Shown one piece after another: positions 9,521 through 18,656 of a stretch of 64,000 nt of DNA. Each line of letters begins with the position of its first letter. Position 1 is the stretch's first letter. The stretch lies in the NCBI RefSeq assembly GCF_029961155.1, contig NZ_JASBRH010000002.1:1-64000 (forward strand), given 5' to 3'. The DNA comes from Pontibacterium granulatum (GTDB taxonomy: Bacteria > Pseudomonadota > Gammaproteobacteria > Pseudomonadales > Balneatricaceae). The notes below the pieces were generated by a model. The model saw only the letters and a program-made list of their open reading frames with translations. It did no database searches and was not told the origin of the DNA. The translations under genes and the position numbers were made by a program.

Positions 9521-10200
9521 TCAAACCTATAACTGAATTGATGCGCAAGCTGGGCTATGAGTTTTCTGACGCCAGCTTGCTCGAACTTGCACTGACCCAC
9601 CGCAGCTGTGGCAAGCGCAACAACGAACGCCTGGAATTTCTGGGTGACTCTATCCTTAACTTCGTAATCGCCGAAGACCTGTATGCCCGCTTTCCACAAG
9701 CCCGTGAAGGCGAGTTGAGCCGTTTGCGAGCCGGACAGGTAAAAGGTGACACCCTGGCTGAAATTGCCCGTGAACTGGGCTTTGGCGATTATCTGCGCCT
9801 GGGCTCCGGTGAGCTGAAAAGTGGTGGTTTCCGACGCGATTCCATCCTTGCCGACTCCGTCGAAGCGGTCATTGGTGCGATCTACCTGGATAGCGACATG
9901 GATACCGTGCGCGGATATATCCTGCGTTGGTACAGTGAGCGTCTGGAGAAGATCAATCTAAAGAAAAGTCAGAAAGATTCCAAAACACGCCTGCAGGAGT
10001 TCCTGCAGTCACGTCGTATAGCACTGCCAAAATACGAACTGGTGAAAGTTGAGGGCGAGGCCCACGACCAGACCTTTTATATTCTCTGCCATGTGGAGAT
10101 GCTGGAGGCGCCAACCCACGGCACTGGTAGCAGCCGCCGCCAGGCCGAGCAGGAAGCCGCACGGGCAGCCATTGAACAACTACAGGTGGAGAAGTCCTGA
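9517..10200 (+). CDS. rnc: Ribonuclease III
   Basis: RNase III cleaves double-stranded RNA, including rRNA precursors. The 227-residue protein has the signature [16 protein letters not shown] in its catalytic domain (residues about 5-130) and a C-terminal double-stranded RNA-binding domain (about 153-224). The TTG start overlaps the preceding stop codon; starting there gives an N-terminus that aligns with E. coli (15 residues before GYEF), whereas the internal ATG at 9541 would shorten it. It overlaps era by one base, as in the classic rnc-era operon. Confidence 0.97.
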   Translation: MIKPITELMRKLGYEFSDASLLELALTHRSCGKRNNERLEFLGDSILNFVIAEDLYARFPQAREGELSRLRAGQVKGDTLAEIARELGFGDYLRLGSGELKSGGFRRDSILADSVEAVIGAIYLDSDMDTVRGYILRWYSERLEKINLKKSQKDSKTRLQEFLQSRRIALPKYELVKVEGEAHDQTFYILCHVEMLEAPTHGTGSSRRQAEQEAARAAIEQLQVEKS

Positions 10201-11141
10201 TGGGCGAAGATCTTTCCTATCTGCTGGAACCGCAGAATCCTGACCAGCGTTGTGGCTTTGTCGCCATCGTAGGTCGCCCGAACATGGGCAAATCAACCCT
10301 GATGAACCACATTCTGGGTCAGAAACTAAGCATCACCTCTAAGAAGCCGCAGACCACCCGTCATCAGATCATGGGTATCAAGACCGAAGGTGACCTGCAG
10401 GTGATCTACGTCGATACGCCGGGATTGCACAAAGACGACGGTAAAAAAGCACTGAACCGCTACATGAACAAGGCCGCGTCCGACGCCCTGCGCGATGTGG
10501 ATCTGGTGGTGTTCATGGTTGACCGCACTGCCTGGACCGAAGAGGACCAGTTGGTGCTGGAGAAGCTGGAGCGCGCGCGCTGCCCGGTAATCCTGGTGGT
10601 GAACAAGATCGACAGCCTGAGCGATAAAGCGTCTCTGCTGCCACACCTGCAGGCCCTGTCTGAGAAGATGGTGTTTGCTGAGATCATGCCAATGTCCGCC
10701 ACCGACGGTCACAATGTGGACCAACTGGAGAAGGTCATCGCATCCCATATGCCAAAGGGTATGCATTACTTCCCGGAAGATCAGGTGACCGACAAGAGCT
10801 CCCGCTTCCTGGCGGCTGAGCTGGTGCGTGAAAAGCTGATGCGTAACCTCGGGGATGAAGTGCCGTACGGTACCACCGTGGAGATCGAAGAGTTCAAGTA
10901 CGACGAGAAGAAGAAGCTGACCACCATCAGTGCACTGATTCTGGTGGAGCGTGATGGTCAGAAACGAATCGTCATCGGTGACAAGGGCAGCCGCCTGAAA
11001 ACCATCGGTCGCGATGCGCGTCTGGATATGGAACGTGCCTTCGATAGCAAGATCATGCTCAACCTGTGGGTGAAAGTACGCCGTGGTTGGGCTGACGATG
11101 AACGTGCACTGCGCAGTCTCGGGTATAACGACAAAGATTGA
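10200..11141 (+). CDS. era: GTPase Era
   Basis: Era is an essential GTPase that binds the 3' end of 16S rRNA and assists 30S maturation. The 313 residues contain G1 GRPNMGKS (the usual Val is Met), the switch region [14 protein letters not shown] (G3) and NKID (G4), followed by a C-terminal KH domain (about 215-300). The ATG shares one base with the rnc stop and the stop shares one base with the recO ATG, so rnc-era-recO are tightly coupled. Confidence 0.98.
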   Translation: MGEDLSYLLEPQNPDQRCGFVAIVGRPNMGKSTLMNHILGQKLSITSKKPQTTRHQIMGIKTEGDLQVIYVDTPGLHKDDGKKALNRYMNKAASDALRDVDLVVFMVDRTAWTEEDQLVLEKLERARCPVILVVNKIDSLSDKASLLPHLQALSEKMVFAEIMPMSATDGHNVDQLEKVIASHMPKGMHYFPEDQVTDKSSRFLAAELVREKLMRNLGDEVPYGTTVEIEEFKYDEKKKLTTISALILVERDGQKRIVIGDKGSRLKTIGRDARLDMERAFDSKIMLNLWVKVRRGWADDERALRSLGYNDKD

Positions 11142-11833
11142 TGGAGTACGTCGTTGATGGTCAGGCCGCCTATGTGCTGCATGGACGGCCTTACCGCGAT
11201 ACCAGCCTGCTGGTTGATTTCTTTACCCTGGAACATGGCAAAGTCAGTGCTGTGGTCCGTGGCGCCAAACGTCCCAACTCCAAGTTACGCCCCGTTATTC
11301 AGCCTTTTCTGCCGTTGCAGATCGGCTGGCGGGGCCGTCAGGAGCTGAAGAACCTGACCTTGGCCGAGCCGGTGGACGCCAACCCGTTTCTGTCCGGTAA
11401 CGCCCTGATGTGCGGGCTCTACGTCAACGAGTTGCTGGAGCGCCTGCTGCAACCGCTTGATCCGCATCCTCACCTCTACGTCTATTATCAGTATGTGGTT
11501 AATGAACTGCGCAGTGGCGAAGACATTGAGGGCGCTTTGCGCACCTTCGAGCGCCGTCTGATGATGGAGCTGGGTCATGCACCGGATCTGACCGATCTGG
11601 AACCCGACGGGATCTATGTCTACGATCCGGGACAGGGTGTACAGCGTATTGCACAACCGACAGATCAGAATAGAATGCGGTGTTTCTATGGACGACATCT
11701 GCAGGCGATAGAGCAGGACAGCTACGATCAACGGGCGGTCCGGCAGGCCGCTAAGCGTCTGATGCGTCTGCTGATCGACCAGTTGCTGGGTGATAAACCG
11801 CTGCGCAGTCGCGAGTTGTTCCAGAAACGCTGA
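11141..11833 (+). CDS. recO: DNA repair protein RecO
   Basis: RecO works with RecR (and RecF) to load RecA on SSB-coated single-stranded DNA. The 230-residue protein has the N-terminal OB-fold (residues 1-80, containing [19 protein letters not shown]) and the helical remainder with [13 protein letters not shown] chose the ATG at 11141, which overlaps the era stop as TGATG, over a TTG one codon upstream. Position directly after era is conserved across gammaproteobacteria. Confidence 0.95.
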   Translation: MEYVVDGQAAYVLHGRPYRDTSLLVDFFTLEHGKVSAVVRGAKRPNSKLRPVIQPFLPLQIGWRGRQELKNLTLAEPVDANPFLSGNALMCGLYVNELLERLLQPLDPHPHLYVYYQYVVNELRSGEDIEGALRTFERRLMMELGHAPDLTDLEPDGIYVYDPGQGVQRIAQPTDQNRMRCFYGRHLQAIEQDSYDQRAVRQAAKRLMRLLIDQLLGDKPLRSRELFQKR

Positions 11834-11883
11834 TACCGCCGGACACGCATGAGGTCCGGGGCAACCAAATTAAGGAGTTCGCT

Positions 11884-12657
11884 GTGATTGAACCAAGCCG
11901 TCTGTTGCTGGGTGTAAATATCGACCATGTGGCTACGCTGCGTCAGGCACGGGGCACCCGCTACCCGGATCCTGTGCAGGCCGCTGCGCTGGCGGAGGAG
12001 GCCGGTGCCGACGGTATTACCGTTCACCTGCGCGAAGACCGCCGTCACATCCAGGACCGCGATATCTATATGCTGGCCGAGACTCTGCAGACCCGCATGA
12101 ACTTCGAGATGGCGGTAACCGACGAGATGATCAGCATCGCCGAAAAGGTTAAACCGGCGCACGCCTGTCTGGTACCGGAGAAGCGAGAAGAGCTGACCAC
12201 AGAGGGTGGCCTGGACGTGGTGGGTCAGGAAGCGCGTATCAAGGAAGCCTGCGACCGTCTGAATGCGGCGGGTGTTGAAGTGTCCCTGTTTATTGACCCG
12301 GAACCGGCACAGATCGATGCGACCATCCGCTGTGGTGCGCCTGTAATCGAACTGCACACCGGTGGTTACGCCGATGCTGAAAGCGCTGCTGAGCAGGCAG
12401 GGGAGCTGAAACGTATCCGTGAAGCCGCCGCCTATGCTTTCCAGAAAGGCGTGATCGTAAACGCGGGTCATGGTCTTCATTACCACAATGTGGAACAGAT
12501 CGCTGAGATTCCGGAACTGAACGAGCTGAACATCGGTCACGGTATCATCGCCCGTGCCGTGTTTGTGGGCCTGAAAGAAGCGATTGCTGAGATGCGCCGC
12601 CTGATGATGGAAACCCAGGCCCGCGTGCAGCCTTTGCGAGATGCTATCCGCAAATGA
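11884..12657 (+). CDS. pdxJ: Pyridoxine 5'-phosphate synthase
   Basis: PdxJ condenses 3-amino-2-oxopropyl phosphate with 1-deoxyxylulose 5-phosphate to make pyridoxine 5'-phosphate in the DXP-dependent vitamin B6 route. The 257-residue TIM-barrel protein has [16 protein letters not shown] at the N-terminus, [16 protein letters not shown] and [10 protein letters not shown] near the C-terminus, all family signatures. The start is GTG with AAGGAG about seven bases upstream. It overlaps acpS by 4 bp (ATGA), the common pdxJ-acpS pair. Confidence 0.97.
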   Translation: MIEPSRLLLGVNIDHVATLRQARGTRYPDPVQAAALAEEAGADGITVHLREDRRHIQDRDIYMLAETLQTRMNFEMAVTDEMISIAEKVKPAHACLVPEKREELTTEGGLDVVGQEARIKEACDRLNAAGVEVSLFIDPEPAQIDATIRCGAPVIELHTGGYADAESAAEQAGELKRIREAAAYAFQKGVIVNAGHGLHYHNVEQIAEIPELNELNIGHGIIARAVFVGLKEAIAEMRRLMMETQARVQPLRDAIRK

Positions 12658-13031
12658 TCTTTGGCATCGGCACGGACATTTTGCAGATCAGTCGGATCGA
12701 ACGTTCTCTGGTACGCACCCCGCGCTTGCCGGAGCGTATTCTCACGCCGACTGAGCTAAGCAAATTCCGTGTCAGCCGCCAACCTGCGGTTTTCCTGGCC
12801 AAGCGTTTTGCCGCCAAGGAAGCCGCAGTCAAAGCGCTGGGTACCGGCATTGGCCGGGGAATCAGCTGGCAGCATTTTGAAACCAGTCACGATGACTGGG
12901 GCAAGCCGCTGCTCACCCTCAACGGCGCTGCACGGGAACGCGCCGCGCAACGCGGTATCGCCGCCATGCACCTTTCCTACAGCGACGAGCAGGAATACGT
13001 CGTGGCCTTTGTGGTCGCCGAGACTGCTTGA
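12654..13031 (+). CDS. acpS: Holo-[acyl-carrier-protein] synthase
   Basis: AcpS transfers the 4'-phosphopantetheine arm of CoA to apo-ACP, activating it for fatty-acid synthesis. The 125 residues match the family length. The metal-binding aspartate is in IGTDI (D8) and the catalytic glutamate lies in [16 protein letters not shown]. The ATG overlaps the pdxJ stop codon. The C-terminal [16 protein letters not shown] strand is typical. It is the last gene of the lepA-to-acpS block. Confidence 0.97.
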   Translation: MIFGIGTDILQISRIERSLVRTPRLPERILTPTELSKFRVSRQPAVFLAKRFAAKEAAVKALGTGIGRGISWQHFETSHDDWGKPLLTLNGAARERAAQRGIAAMHLSYSDEQEYVVAFVVAETA

Positions 13032-13145
13032 CCCTGAGCAACGTCTGCTCAGTTCCTGAATGGCGCTTGCCCCCCTGAACTACACTGAGAGTATGCGCCA
13101 GTGAGTATTTACTCGCCGGCGAATATTGATTCAGTGGGGTATGTC

Positions 13146-13565
13146 ATGAACACCATTCTATTGCCGGTGGATCTGTCCTCAAGCACCGGTTTGCTTTATG
13201 AAAAAGCCATCAGCATGGCTAAAGCCTTTGCCAGCACGGTCTACCTGATCCATGTGGTCCTCCCCAACGAAGATACCAGCAGTAAAGATAAGAAAGAGAT
13301 GGGGCGGGAGTTTGCCGATGAGTCTCAGGCCCTGAATCGCCTGGCAACCGGACTGCGTGATGAGGGGATCGAAACTCATGCGTTACTGATGGAAGGTGTG
13401 GCCGCTAAGGTGATTCTTGAAGAAGCGAAACGGCTTGATGCTGACCTGATCATTCTCGGTAGTCACGGACATGGTCCATTGGTTGGCACCTTGATGGGGG
13501 ACGTGAGCCAGGCGGTGACCCGCGATACATCCTGCCCAGTGTTGATTGTGCCGACCCGGGGTTGA
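13146..13565 (+). CDS. Universal stress protein (UspA family)
   Basis: A 139-residue single-domain universal stress protein. It begins NTILLPVDLSSS and ends with the nucleotide-binding signature GSHGHGPLVGTLMGDVSQAV followed by CPVLIVP, so ATP or a related nucleotide is probably bound. The ATG at 13146 is favoured over an upstream in-frame GTG at 13101 because it places the first beta strand at the N-terminus and has GGGG about seven bases before it. The gene stands alone; the specific stress is not inferable. Confidence 0.88.
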   Translation: MNTILLPVDLSSSTGLLYEKAISMAKAFASTVYLIHVVLPNEDTSSKDKKEMGREFADESQALNRLATGLRDEGIETHALLMEGVAAKVILEEAKRLDADLIILGSHGHGPLVGTLMGDVSQAVTRDTSCPVLIVPTRG

Positions 13566-13763
13566 TACACAGCACGCATTCACACTTAATGCCCGTAGGC
13601 TTGGTAACAGTTGGCCGCTTCCTATAGGGCCATCTTTGTATCGGTGTGCGCTTTTCTTGTGCTTTACAGGCGTCAAAGGTATTATCCCGACTTGTCTTGT
13701 AGGGTATATAAAACCCGTTTTTTAGTTGTTTTTATTATATTCTTGTAACCCCCGGGTGAATTT

Positions 13764-14663
13764 ATGAGCGTGGAATTTCCGACCATCGAAGATTATGTCG
13801 GCCAGACACCACTGGTGCGCCTGCAGCGTATCGGCCAGGGAAGGGGCAACACCATCCTTTGTAAGCTGGAAGGCAATAATCCAGCCGGTTCCGTAAAGGA
13901 CCGTCCGGCGCTTAGCATGATTCAGCTGGCGGAAGAACGTGGCATGATCGAGCCCGGTGATACACTGATCGAAGCGACCTCCGGCAACACCGGTATCGCA
14001 CTGGCAATGGCGGCGGCGATCAAAGGTTACAAGATGATCCTGATCATGCCGGACAACAGCAGTGCCGAGCGCAAGGCATCGATGACTGCATACGGTGCCG
14101 AGCTGATCACCGTGACCAAGGAAGAGGGTATGGAAGGCGCCCGCGACCTGGCGCATCAGATGCAGGACGAGGGTAAAGGCAAGGTGCTGGACCAGTTTGC
14201 CAACCTGGACAACCCGGAAGCGCACTACCGTGGTACCGGGCCGGAGATCTGGCAACAAACCCAGGGCACCATTACCCATTTTGTCAGCTCCATGGGAACA
14301 ACCGGTACCATCATGGGGACCTCCCGTTTCCTGAAAGAGCAGAACAAAGATGTGCAAATCGTGGGGCTGCAGCCGAGTGAAGGCGCACAGATTCCAGGTA
14401 TTCGTCGCTGGCCAGAGGAGTACCTGCCGAAAATTTTTGATGCCTCCCGTGTGGATCAGGTGATCGATATCAACCAGCAGGAAGCGGAAGACACCATGCG
14501 TGCACTGGCGCGTGAAGAGGGTATTTTCTGTGGTGTTTCCTCCGGCGGCGCGGTGGCTGGTGCTTTGCGTCTGGCCGAGCAGGTTGAAAACGCAGTAATC
14601 GTCTGCATTATCTGTGATCGAGGCGATCGCTACCTTTCAACCGGTGTTTTTAACGCGGAATAA
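13764..14663 (+). CDS. cysM: Cysteine synthase B (O-acetylserine sulfhydrylase)
   Basis: CysM makes cysteine from O-acetylserine and sulfide or thiosulfate with pyridoxal phosphate. The 299-residue protein carries the PLP-binding lysine in NPAGSVKDRPA, the substrate loop EATSGNTGIALA, and the glycine-rich phosphate loop SSMGTTGTIMG. The R-W-P segment (IRRWPEEYLP) and length near 300 point to CysM rather than CysK. It is followed by a strong terminator. In Pseudomonas an rlmD gene lies between cysM and relA; here there is none. Confidence 0.95.
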   Translation: MSVEFPTIEDYVGQTPLVRLQRIGQGRGNTILCKLEGNNPAGSVKDRPALSMIQLAEERGMIEPGDTLIEATSGNTGIALAMAAAIKGYKMILIMPDNSSAERKASMTAYGAELITVTKEEGMEGARDLAHQMQDEGKGKVLDQFANLDNPEAHYRGTGPEIWQQTQGTITHFVSSMGTTGTIMGTSRFLKEQNKDVQIVGLQPSEGAQIPGIRRWPEEYLPKIFDASRVDQVIDINQQEAEDTMRALAREEGIFCGVSSGGAVAGALRLAEQVENAVIVCIICDRGDRYLSTGVFNAE

Positions 14664-14682
14664 CGCACACAACACCCGTGAG

Positions 14683-14708
14683 AAAGGGAGCCGTAGGCTC
14701 CCTTTTTT
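14683..14708 (+). terminator. Rho-independent terminator after cysM
   Basis: Perfect 10-bp stem AAAGGGAGCC (14683-14692) and GGCTCCCTTT (14696-14705), GTA loop, followed by a T-run to 14708. The remaining spacer up to relA (14709-14923) holds the relA leader; no further element is clear. Confidence 0.93.
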
Positions 14709-14923
14709 GTCTGTCCAGGGTCAAAGATAAATGTGAAGTGAATGGAACTTGCTCGCGATTGTCTGTCTTAAGGTCTAGAATGTGCGCCCAACCCGCATGT
14801 TGAGTGGGTGTGGGTGCTTGCCGTTATAACGTGTATGCGGAATTTGGTACCCGCTCTGTTTAATAAGAATAAAAAACCGTTGCTTCACGGCAGAGTTGTA
14901 TAAAAAAGGAGTGGCAATTTGCC

Positions 14924-17185
14924 ATGGTAAAGGTTCGAGAAGATCATCCTATCCGTCAGGATGGGACTGTCGATCTTGATCTCTGGCTCGAGCGTTTGGG
15001 CGAGCAGGTTGAGATCGAAGATATAGATGAAATACGTCGCGCGTGCGAAGTGGCGAAGGCCGCGTTCGAGCGTGTAGGAACAGAAGAGGATGTCTGGTCC
15101 GATCACTCTCCCGGCAGTTACCTGACCGGTCTGGAGATGGCGCAGATCCTCGCCGAGTTGCAGCAGGATCAGCCCACCCTTGTGGCGGCCATCCTGTATC
15201 GCTCCGTGCGCGAGGGTAAACTGTCGATCGAGTTGGTGCGCAAGCAGTTTGGCAAAGAGGTTGCCAGACTGGTTGATGGCGTGCGCCAGATGGCCGCGAT
15301 TGGCAGCATCAAGAATCCCCGTGCCGAAGACAACGTTCTGGGTGGTGCCACCCACATGGACAACCTGCGTAAGATGCTGGTGGCCATGATTGACGACGTG
15401 CGTGTGGCGCTGATCAAGATCGCCGAGCGCACCTGTGCGATCCGAGCGGTAAAAAACGGTTCCCGTAAAAAGCGTTATTTGGTAGCGCGGGAAGTGTTCG
15501 ACATCTATGCTCCACTGGCCCATCGCCTGGGTATCGGTCATATCAAGTGGGAGCTGGAAGACCTGTCTTTCCGCTACCTCAAGCCCAACGATTACAAAAA
15601 CATCGCCAAACTGCTGGACGAGAAACGTCTCGACCGCCAGAAGTTTATCAACCAGGTTGTAGACCTTTTGCACCGCCGGTTGCATGAGAGCAACATCGAC
15701 GGTGAAGTGAACGGGCGCGCGAAACATATCTACAGTATCTGGCGCAAAATGCAGCGTAAGAACATCGACTTCAGTCAGGTATATGACGTGAGGGCGGTGC
15801 GTATTCTGGTGCCGGAGATTAAGGACTGTTACGCCGTGTTGGGTATCGTGCACGGCGAGTGGAAGAACATTCCGCACGAATTTGATGATTACATCGCCTC
15901 ACCCAAACCTAACGGCTACCGCTCCCTGCATACCGCGGTATTCGGGCCGGAAGGTAAGGTGTTGGAGATCCAGATCCGTACCCATGAAATGCACGAGGAA
16001 GCGGAGCTGGGGGTATGTGCTCACCACCTGTACAAAGGCACTGATACCAAATCCAAGAGCGATGCCTACGAAGACAAGATTGCCTGGTTGCGTCAGGTCC
16101 TCGAATGGCATGACGACTTGGGCGAGAGCGAAGCCTTTGGCGAGATGCTGCGCGGCGATATTGTGCAGGACCGGGTGTATATTTTTACTCCGGACGGTCA
16201 CGTGATCGATATGCCACTGGGCTCTACGCCGGTGGACTTTGCATACCGTGTGCACACCGAGATCGGACACCGTTGCCGTGGTGCCAAAGTAAATGGCCGC
16301 ATTGTGCCGCTGAATCGTCGCCTGCGTACCGGTGATCAGGTCGAGATCATGACCATCAACGAGGAGCGTCCACGCCGCGACTGGCTGAACCCGAACCTGG
16401 GCTTTGTTACCTCCTCTCGTGCACGAGCGAAGGTGGCTCACTGGTTCAAGCAGCAGGACAAAGAGAAGAACGCCGCGGCAGGTTTCAAGATCATCTCCCG
16501 CGAGTTCAAACGTCTGGCGTTGGAGCAGGGCGAGATCAGCTTCGAGGTGATGGCAGCAGAGCTGAACTTCAAAGCACCGGAAGATCTGTTTGCGGCATTG
16601 GGTGCCGGTGATGTGCGTCTGTCGCAGATTATCAATGCGGCCCAGCGCCAGGTGGAAAAAGCCCATCCGGATGAACAGCTCGATCTGGCATTGCCAACGG
16701 ACGATCGCATACCAAAAGGGCAGAGCGATATCCGAATCTCCGGTGTCGGCAATCTGATGACCACCATGGCCAGTTGCTGTAAGCCTGTGCCGGGTGACCG
16801 CATTGCGGGTTACATCACTGTGGGACGTGGTGTCTCCGTACACCGCGAAGATTGTCCTAACCTGATGCAGCTGCGCGAGAACGAAGGTCAGCGTGTGATC
16901 GAGGTAGACTGGGGCCGCGAAGGTGAAAGTACCTATCCGGTGGACATTTACATCGAAGCATACGACCGTTCCGGTCTGCTGCGCGATGTGATGATTCTGT
17001 TGGCGGAGGACAACATCAACGTGACCGCTGCCAATACCGTGACCGACAAAAACCACAATACCGCGCGTCTGACCATCACTGTTGAGATTGCCGGTCTGGA
17101 ATTGTTGGGGCGCATCATGGATAAGATCAACCAGGTGCCAAACGTGATCGATGTGCACCGTCAGCGCAGTGGGTTTAACCTCTGA
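14924..17185 (+). CDS. relA: (p)ppGpp synthetase RelA
   Basis: RelA makes (p)ppGpp on ribosomes stalled with uncharged tRNA. The 753 residues comprise a degenerate hydrolase domain (the HDxxED of SpoT is replaced, reading AAILYRSVREG), the synthetase domain with the ExDD motif (PHEFDDYIASPKPNGYRSLH) that marks RelA rather than SpoT, then TGS (about 405-465), a zinc-finger-like region with MASCCKPVPGD, and a C-terminal ACT domain (from about 675). AAAAGGAG precedes the ATG. The stop shares one base with the mazG ATG. Confidence 0.97.
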   Translation: MVKVREDHPIRQDGTVDLDLWLERLGEQVEIEDIDEIRRACEVAKAAFERVGTEEDVWSDHSPGSYLTGLEMAQILAELQQDQPTLVAAILYRSVREGKLSIELVRKQFGKEVARLVDGVRQMAAIGSIKNPRAEDNVLGGATHMDNLRKMLVAMIDDVRVALIKIAERTCAIRAVKNGSRKKRYLVAREVFDIYAPLAHRLGIGHIKWELEDLSFRYLKPNDYKNIAKLLDEKRLDRQKFINQVVDLLHRRLHESNIDGEVNGRAKHIYSIWRKMQRKNIDFSQVYDVRAVRILVPEIKDCYAVLGIVHGEWKNIPHEFDDYIASPKPNGYRSLHTAVFGPEGKVLEIQIRTHEMHEEAELGVCAHHLYKGTDTKSKSDAYEDKIAWLRQVLEWHDDLGESEAFGEMLRGDIVQDRVYIFTPDGHVIDMPLGSTPVDFAYRVHTEIGHRCRGAKVNGRIVPLNRRLRTGDQVEIMTINEERPRRDWLNPNLGFVTSSRARAKVAHWFKQQDKEKNAAAGFKIISREFKRLALEQGEISFEVMAAELNFKAPEDLFAALGAGDVRLSQIINAAQRQVEKAHPDEQLDLALPTDDRIPKGQSDIRISGVGNLMTTMASCCKPVPGDRIAGYITVGRGVSVHREDCPNLMQLRENEGQRVIEVDWGREGESTYPVDIYIEAYDRSGLLRDVMILLAEDNINVTAANTVTDKNHNTARLTITVEIAGLELLGRIMDKINQVPNVIDVHRQRSGFNL

Positions 17186-18006
17186 TGGCTCAGTACAGCA
17201 TCGACGACCTGATCTACCTGATGCAACGTCTGCGAGATCCCGAGAGCGGCTGCCCTTGGGATCTGAAGCAGAACTTCGCCAGCATCGTGCCGCATACCCT
17301 GGAGGAGGCGTACGAAGTTGCCGATACCATTGAACGGCAGGATTGGGCGCATCTGAAAGATGAACTGGGCGACTTGCTGTTTCAGGTGATTTTCTACGCC
17401 CAATTGGGTGATGAGATCGAGGACGAAACACAGCATTTTGACTTCAATGCCATCGCCAGCAACCTGATCGAGAAGTTGGTGCGGCGCCATCCCCATGTGT
17501 TCCCGGAAGGCACCCTGCGTTCCGAGCGTACAGGGGCAAGTATCGACGAGGCGCAGATTAAGGCGAACTGGGAAGCGATCAAGCAGCAGGAGCGCGATGG
17601 CAAGGCGCGTACTGGTGTGTTGGATGATATCCCGCGTTCATTGCCAGCGCTAAGCCGCGCGCAGAAGCTGCAGAAACGGGCCGGTCAGGTTGGGTTTGAC
17701 TGGAACGATCCGATGCCGGTGCTCGATAAAATCGCCGAGGAGATCGACGAACTGCGAGAAGCAATCCGTGAAGGCCGTCAGGAAGAAATTGCCGACGAGA
17801 TGGGGGATATGCTGTTTGCGCAGGTCAATCTTGCCCGTCACCTGGGCGTGAATCCGGAAACCGCCCTGCGCGGCACCAATCAGAAGTTTGAACGACGCTT
17901 TGGCCATATTGAAGCTCAGGTGAATGCATCTGAGCGAGACTGGGAGCAGTACAGCTTGGATGAGCTGGATGCGTTCTGGAACGAAGCGAAAGCCAAAGGG
18001 CTGTAA
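17185..18006 (+). CDS. mazG: Nucleoside triphosphate pyrophosphohydrolase MazG
   Basis: MazG hydrolyses NTPs and dNTPs to monophosphates; in E. coli it lowers ppGpp effects and limits mutagenic nucleotides. The 273-residue protein has two MazG repeats, each with the metal-binding pattern: EEAYEVADTIE with DELGDLLFQV in the first, and EEIDELREAI with DEMGDMLFAQVNLAR in the second. The one-base overlap with relA gives a relA-mazG pair, as in E. coli (without mazEF) and Pseudomonas. Confidence 0.96.
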   Translation: MAQYSIDDLIYLMQRLRDPESGCPWDLKQNFASIVPHTLEEAYEVADTIERQDWAHLKDELGDLLFQVIFYAQLGDEIEDETQHFDFNAIASNLIEKLVRRHPHVFPEGTLRSERTGASIDEAQIKANWEAIKQQERDGKARTGVLDDIPRSLPALSRAQKLQKRAGQVGFDWNDPMPVLDKIAEEIDELREAIREGRQEEIADEMGDMLFAQVNLARHLGVNPETALRGTNQKFERRFGHIEAQVNASERDWEQYSLDELDAFWNEAKAKGL

Positions 18007-18017
18007 GGAGTCGAGTT

Positions 18018-18395
18018 GTGGGCGGTATACAGTGGTTTATCCTCATCGTCATTGTGCTCGCTGGACTGGCGCTCTATAACTGGAAAGCCAGCCAGAACCA
18101 GTTGGCAGCGCTGCAAAAGCAGGGCTTTAACATCTCTGACGATCTTAAAGGTCAACCCAATCTGCTGGTGGACAGCCAGGCACGGGAGCTGGCTGTAGTC
18201 ACGGCTAAAGGATTCCAGCGCTACGGCTTTGATCAGGTGGCAAAGGTTGAGCTGCGCTTCGATCAGGGTGTACAGACCGATGAAAAATACCGTGTGCATA
18301 TCAGCTTTAACGGTGCCAAGGCCACCGAAATCAACTATGAGAACGAGTGGTTGGCGAAGGAACAACAGGCGCGCCTGCAGGACATTTTGCAATAA
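18018..18395 (+). CDS. Unknown single-pass membrane protein
   Basis: A 125-residue protein that I cannot assign to a named family. It starts at a GTG seven bases after AAGGAG, 11 bp after mazG, so it probably belongs to the relA-mazG transcript. An N-terminal hydrophobic helix (about residues 4-20, WFILIVIVLAGLALYNW) anchors a hydrophilic domain that includes VVTAKGFQRYGFDQVAKVELRF in two pieces; no catalytic motif is visible. A hairpin follows 28 bp downstream. Confidence 0.75.
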   Translation: MGGIQWFILIVIVLAGLALYNWKASQNQLAALQKQGFNISDDLKGQPNLLVDSQARELAVVTAKGFQRYGFDQVAKVELRFDQGVQTDEKYRVHISFNGAKATEINYENEWLAKEQQARLQDILQ

Positions 18396-18422
18396 GCTTT
18401 TGACTCCGCACCCCCTCTTTTA

Positions 18423-18442
18423 CAGGCCCTTTTTAGGGCCTG
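18423..18442 (+). terminator. Probable terminator after the mazG operon
   Basis: CAGGCCCT (18423-18430) and AGGGCCTG (18435-18442) form an 8-bp perfect stem with a TTTT loop. The downstream T content (cttcattt) is modest. A second hairpin with one mismatch follows at 18458-18467/18472-18481. Confidence 0.6.
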
Positions 18443-18656
18443 CTTCATTTCTGTTACCTGCTTGTCACATCTGACAGGCAGTGTCTTTTATAACTGACTT
18501 CATGCCCTTAAGTTTTTGATTTGTGTAACAAAGGGTGTATGTTGGTTACTAATCAAAGCACAAGTATCTAGATATTTACGGGTGTTGAGTACCGCCAGAC
18601 TACTGGATGAATACTCTGCATCCGGTACGTTTTAGGACTGTTTGCGGAGGTACACG

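Noticed and set aside
15100-15450. Active (p)ppGpp hydrolase domain in RelA
   Set aside because: The HD/ED catalytic residues are replaced (AAILYRSVREG), as in RelA synthetases.
15899-17431. A 510-codon minus-strand open frame inside relA and mazG
   Set aside because: Overlaps relA/mazG entirely and has no domain; explained by codon bias of the sense genes.
18458-18481. Second terminator before ppc
   Set aside because: The 10-bp stem has a mismatch and no T-run; it is noted but not called separately.
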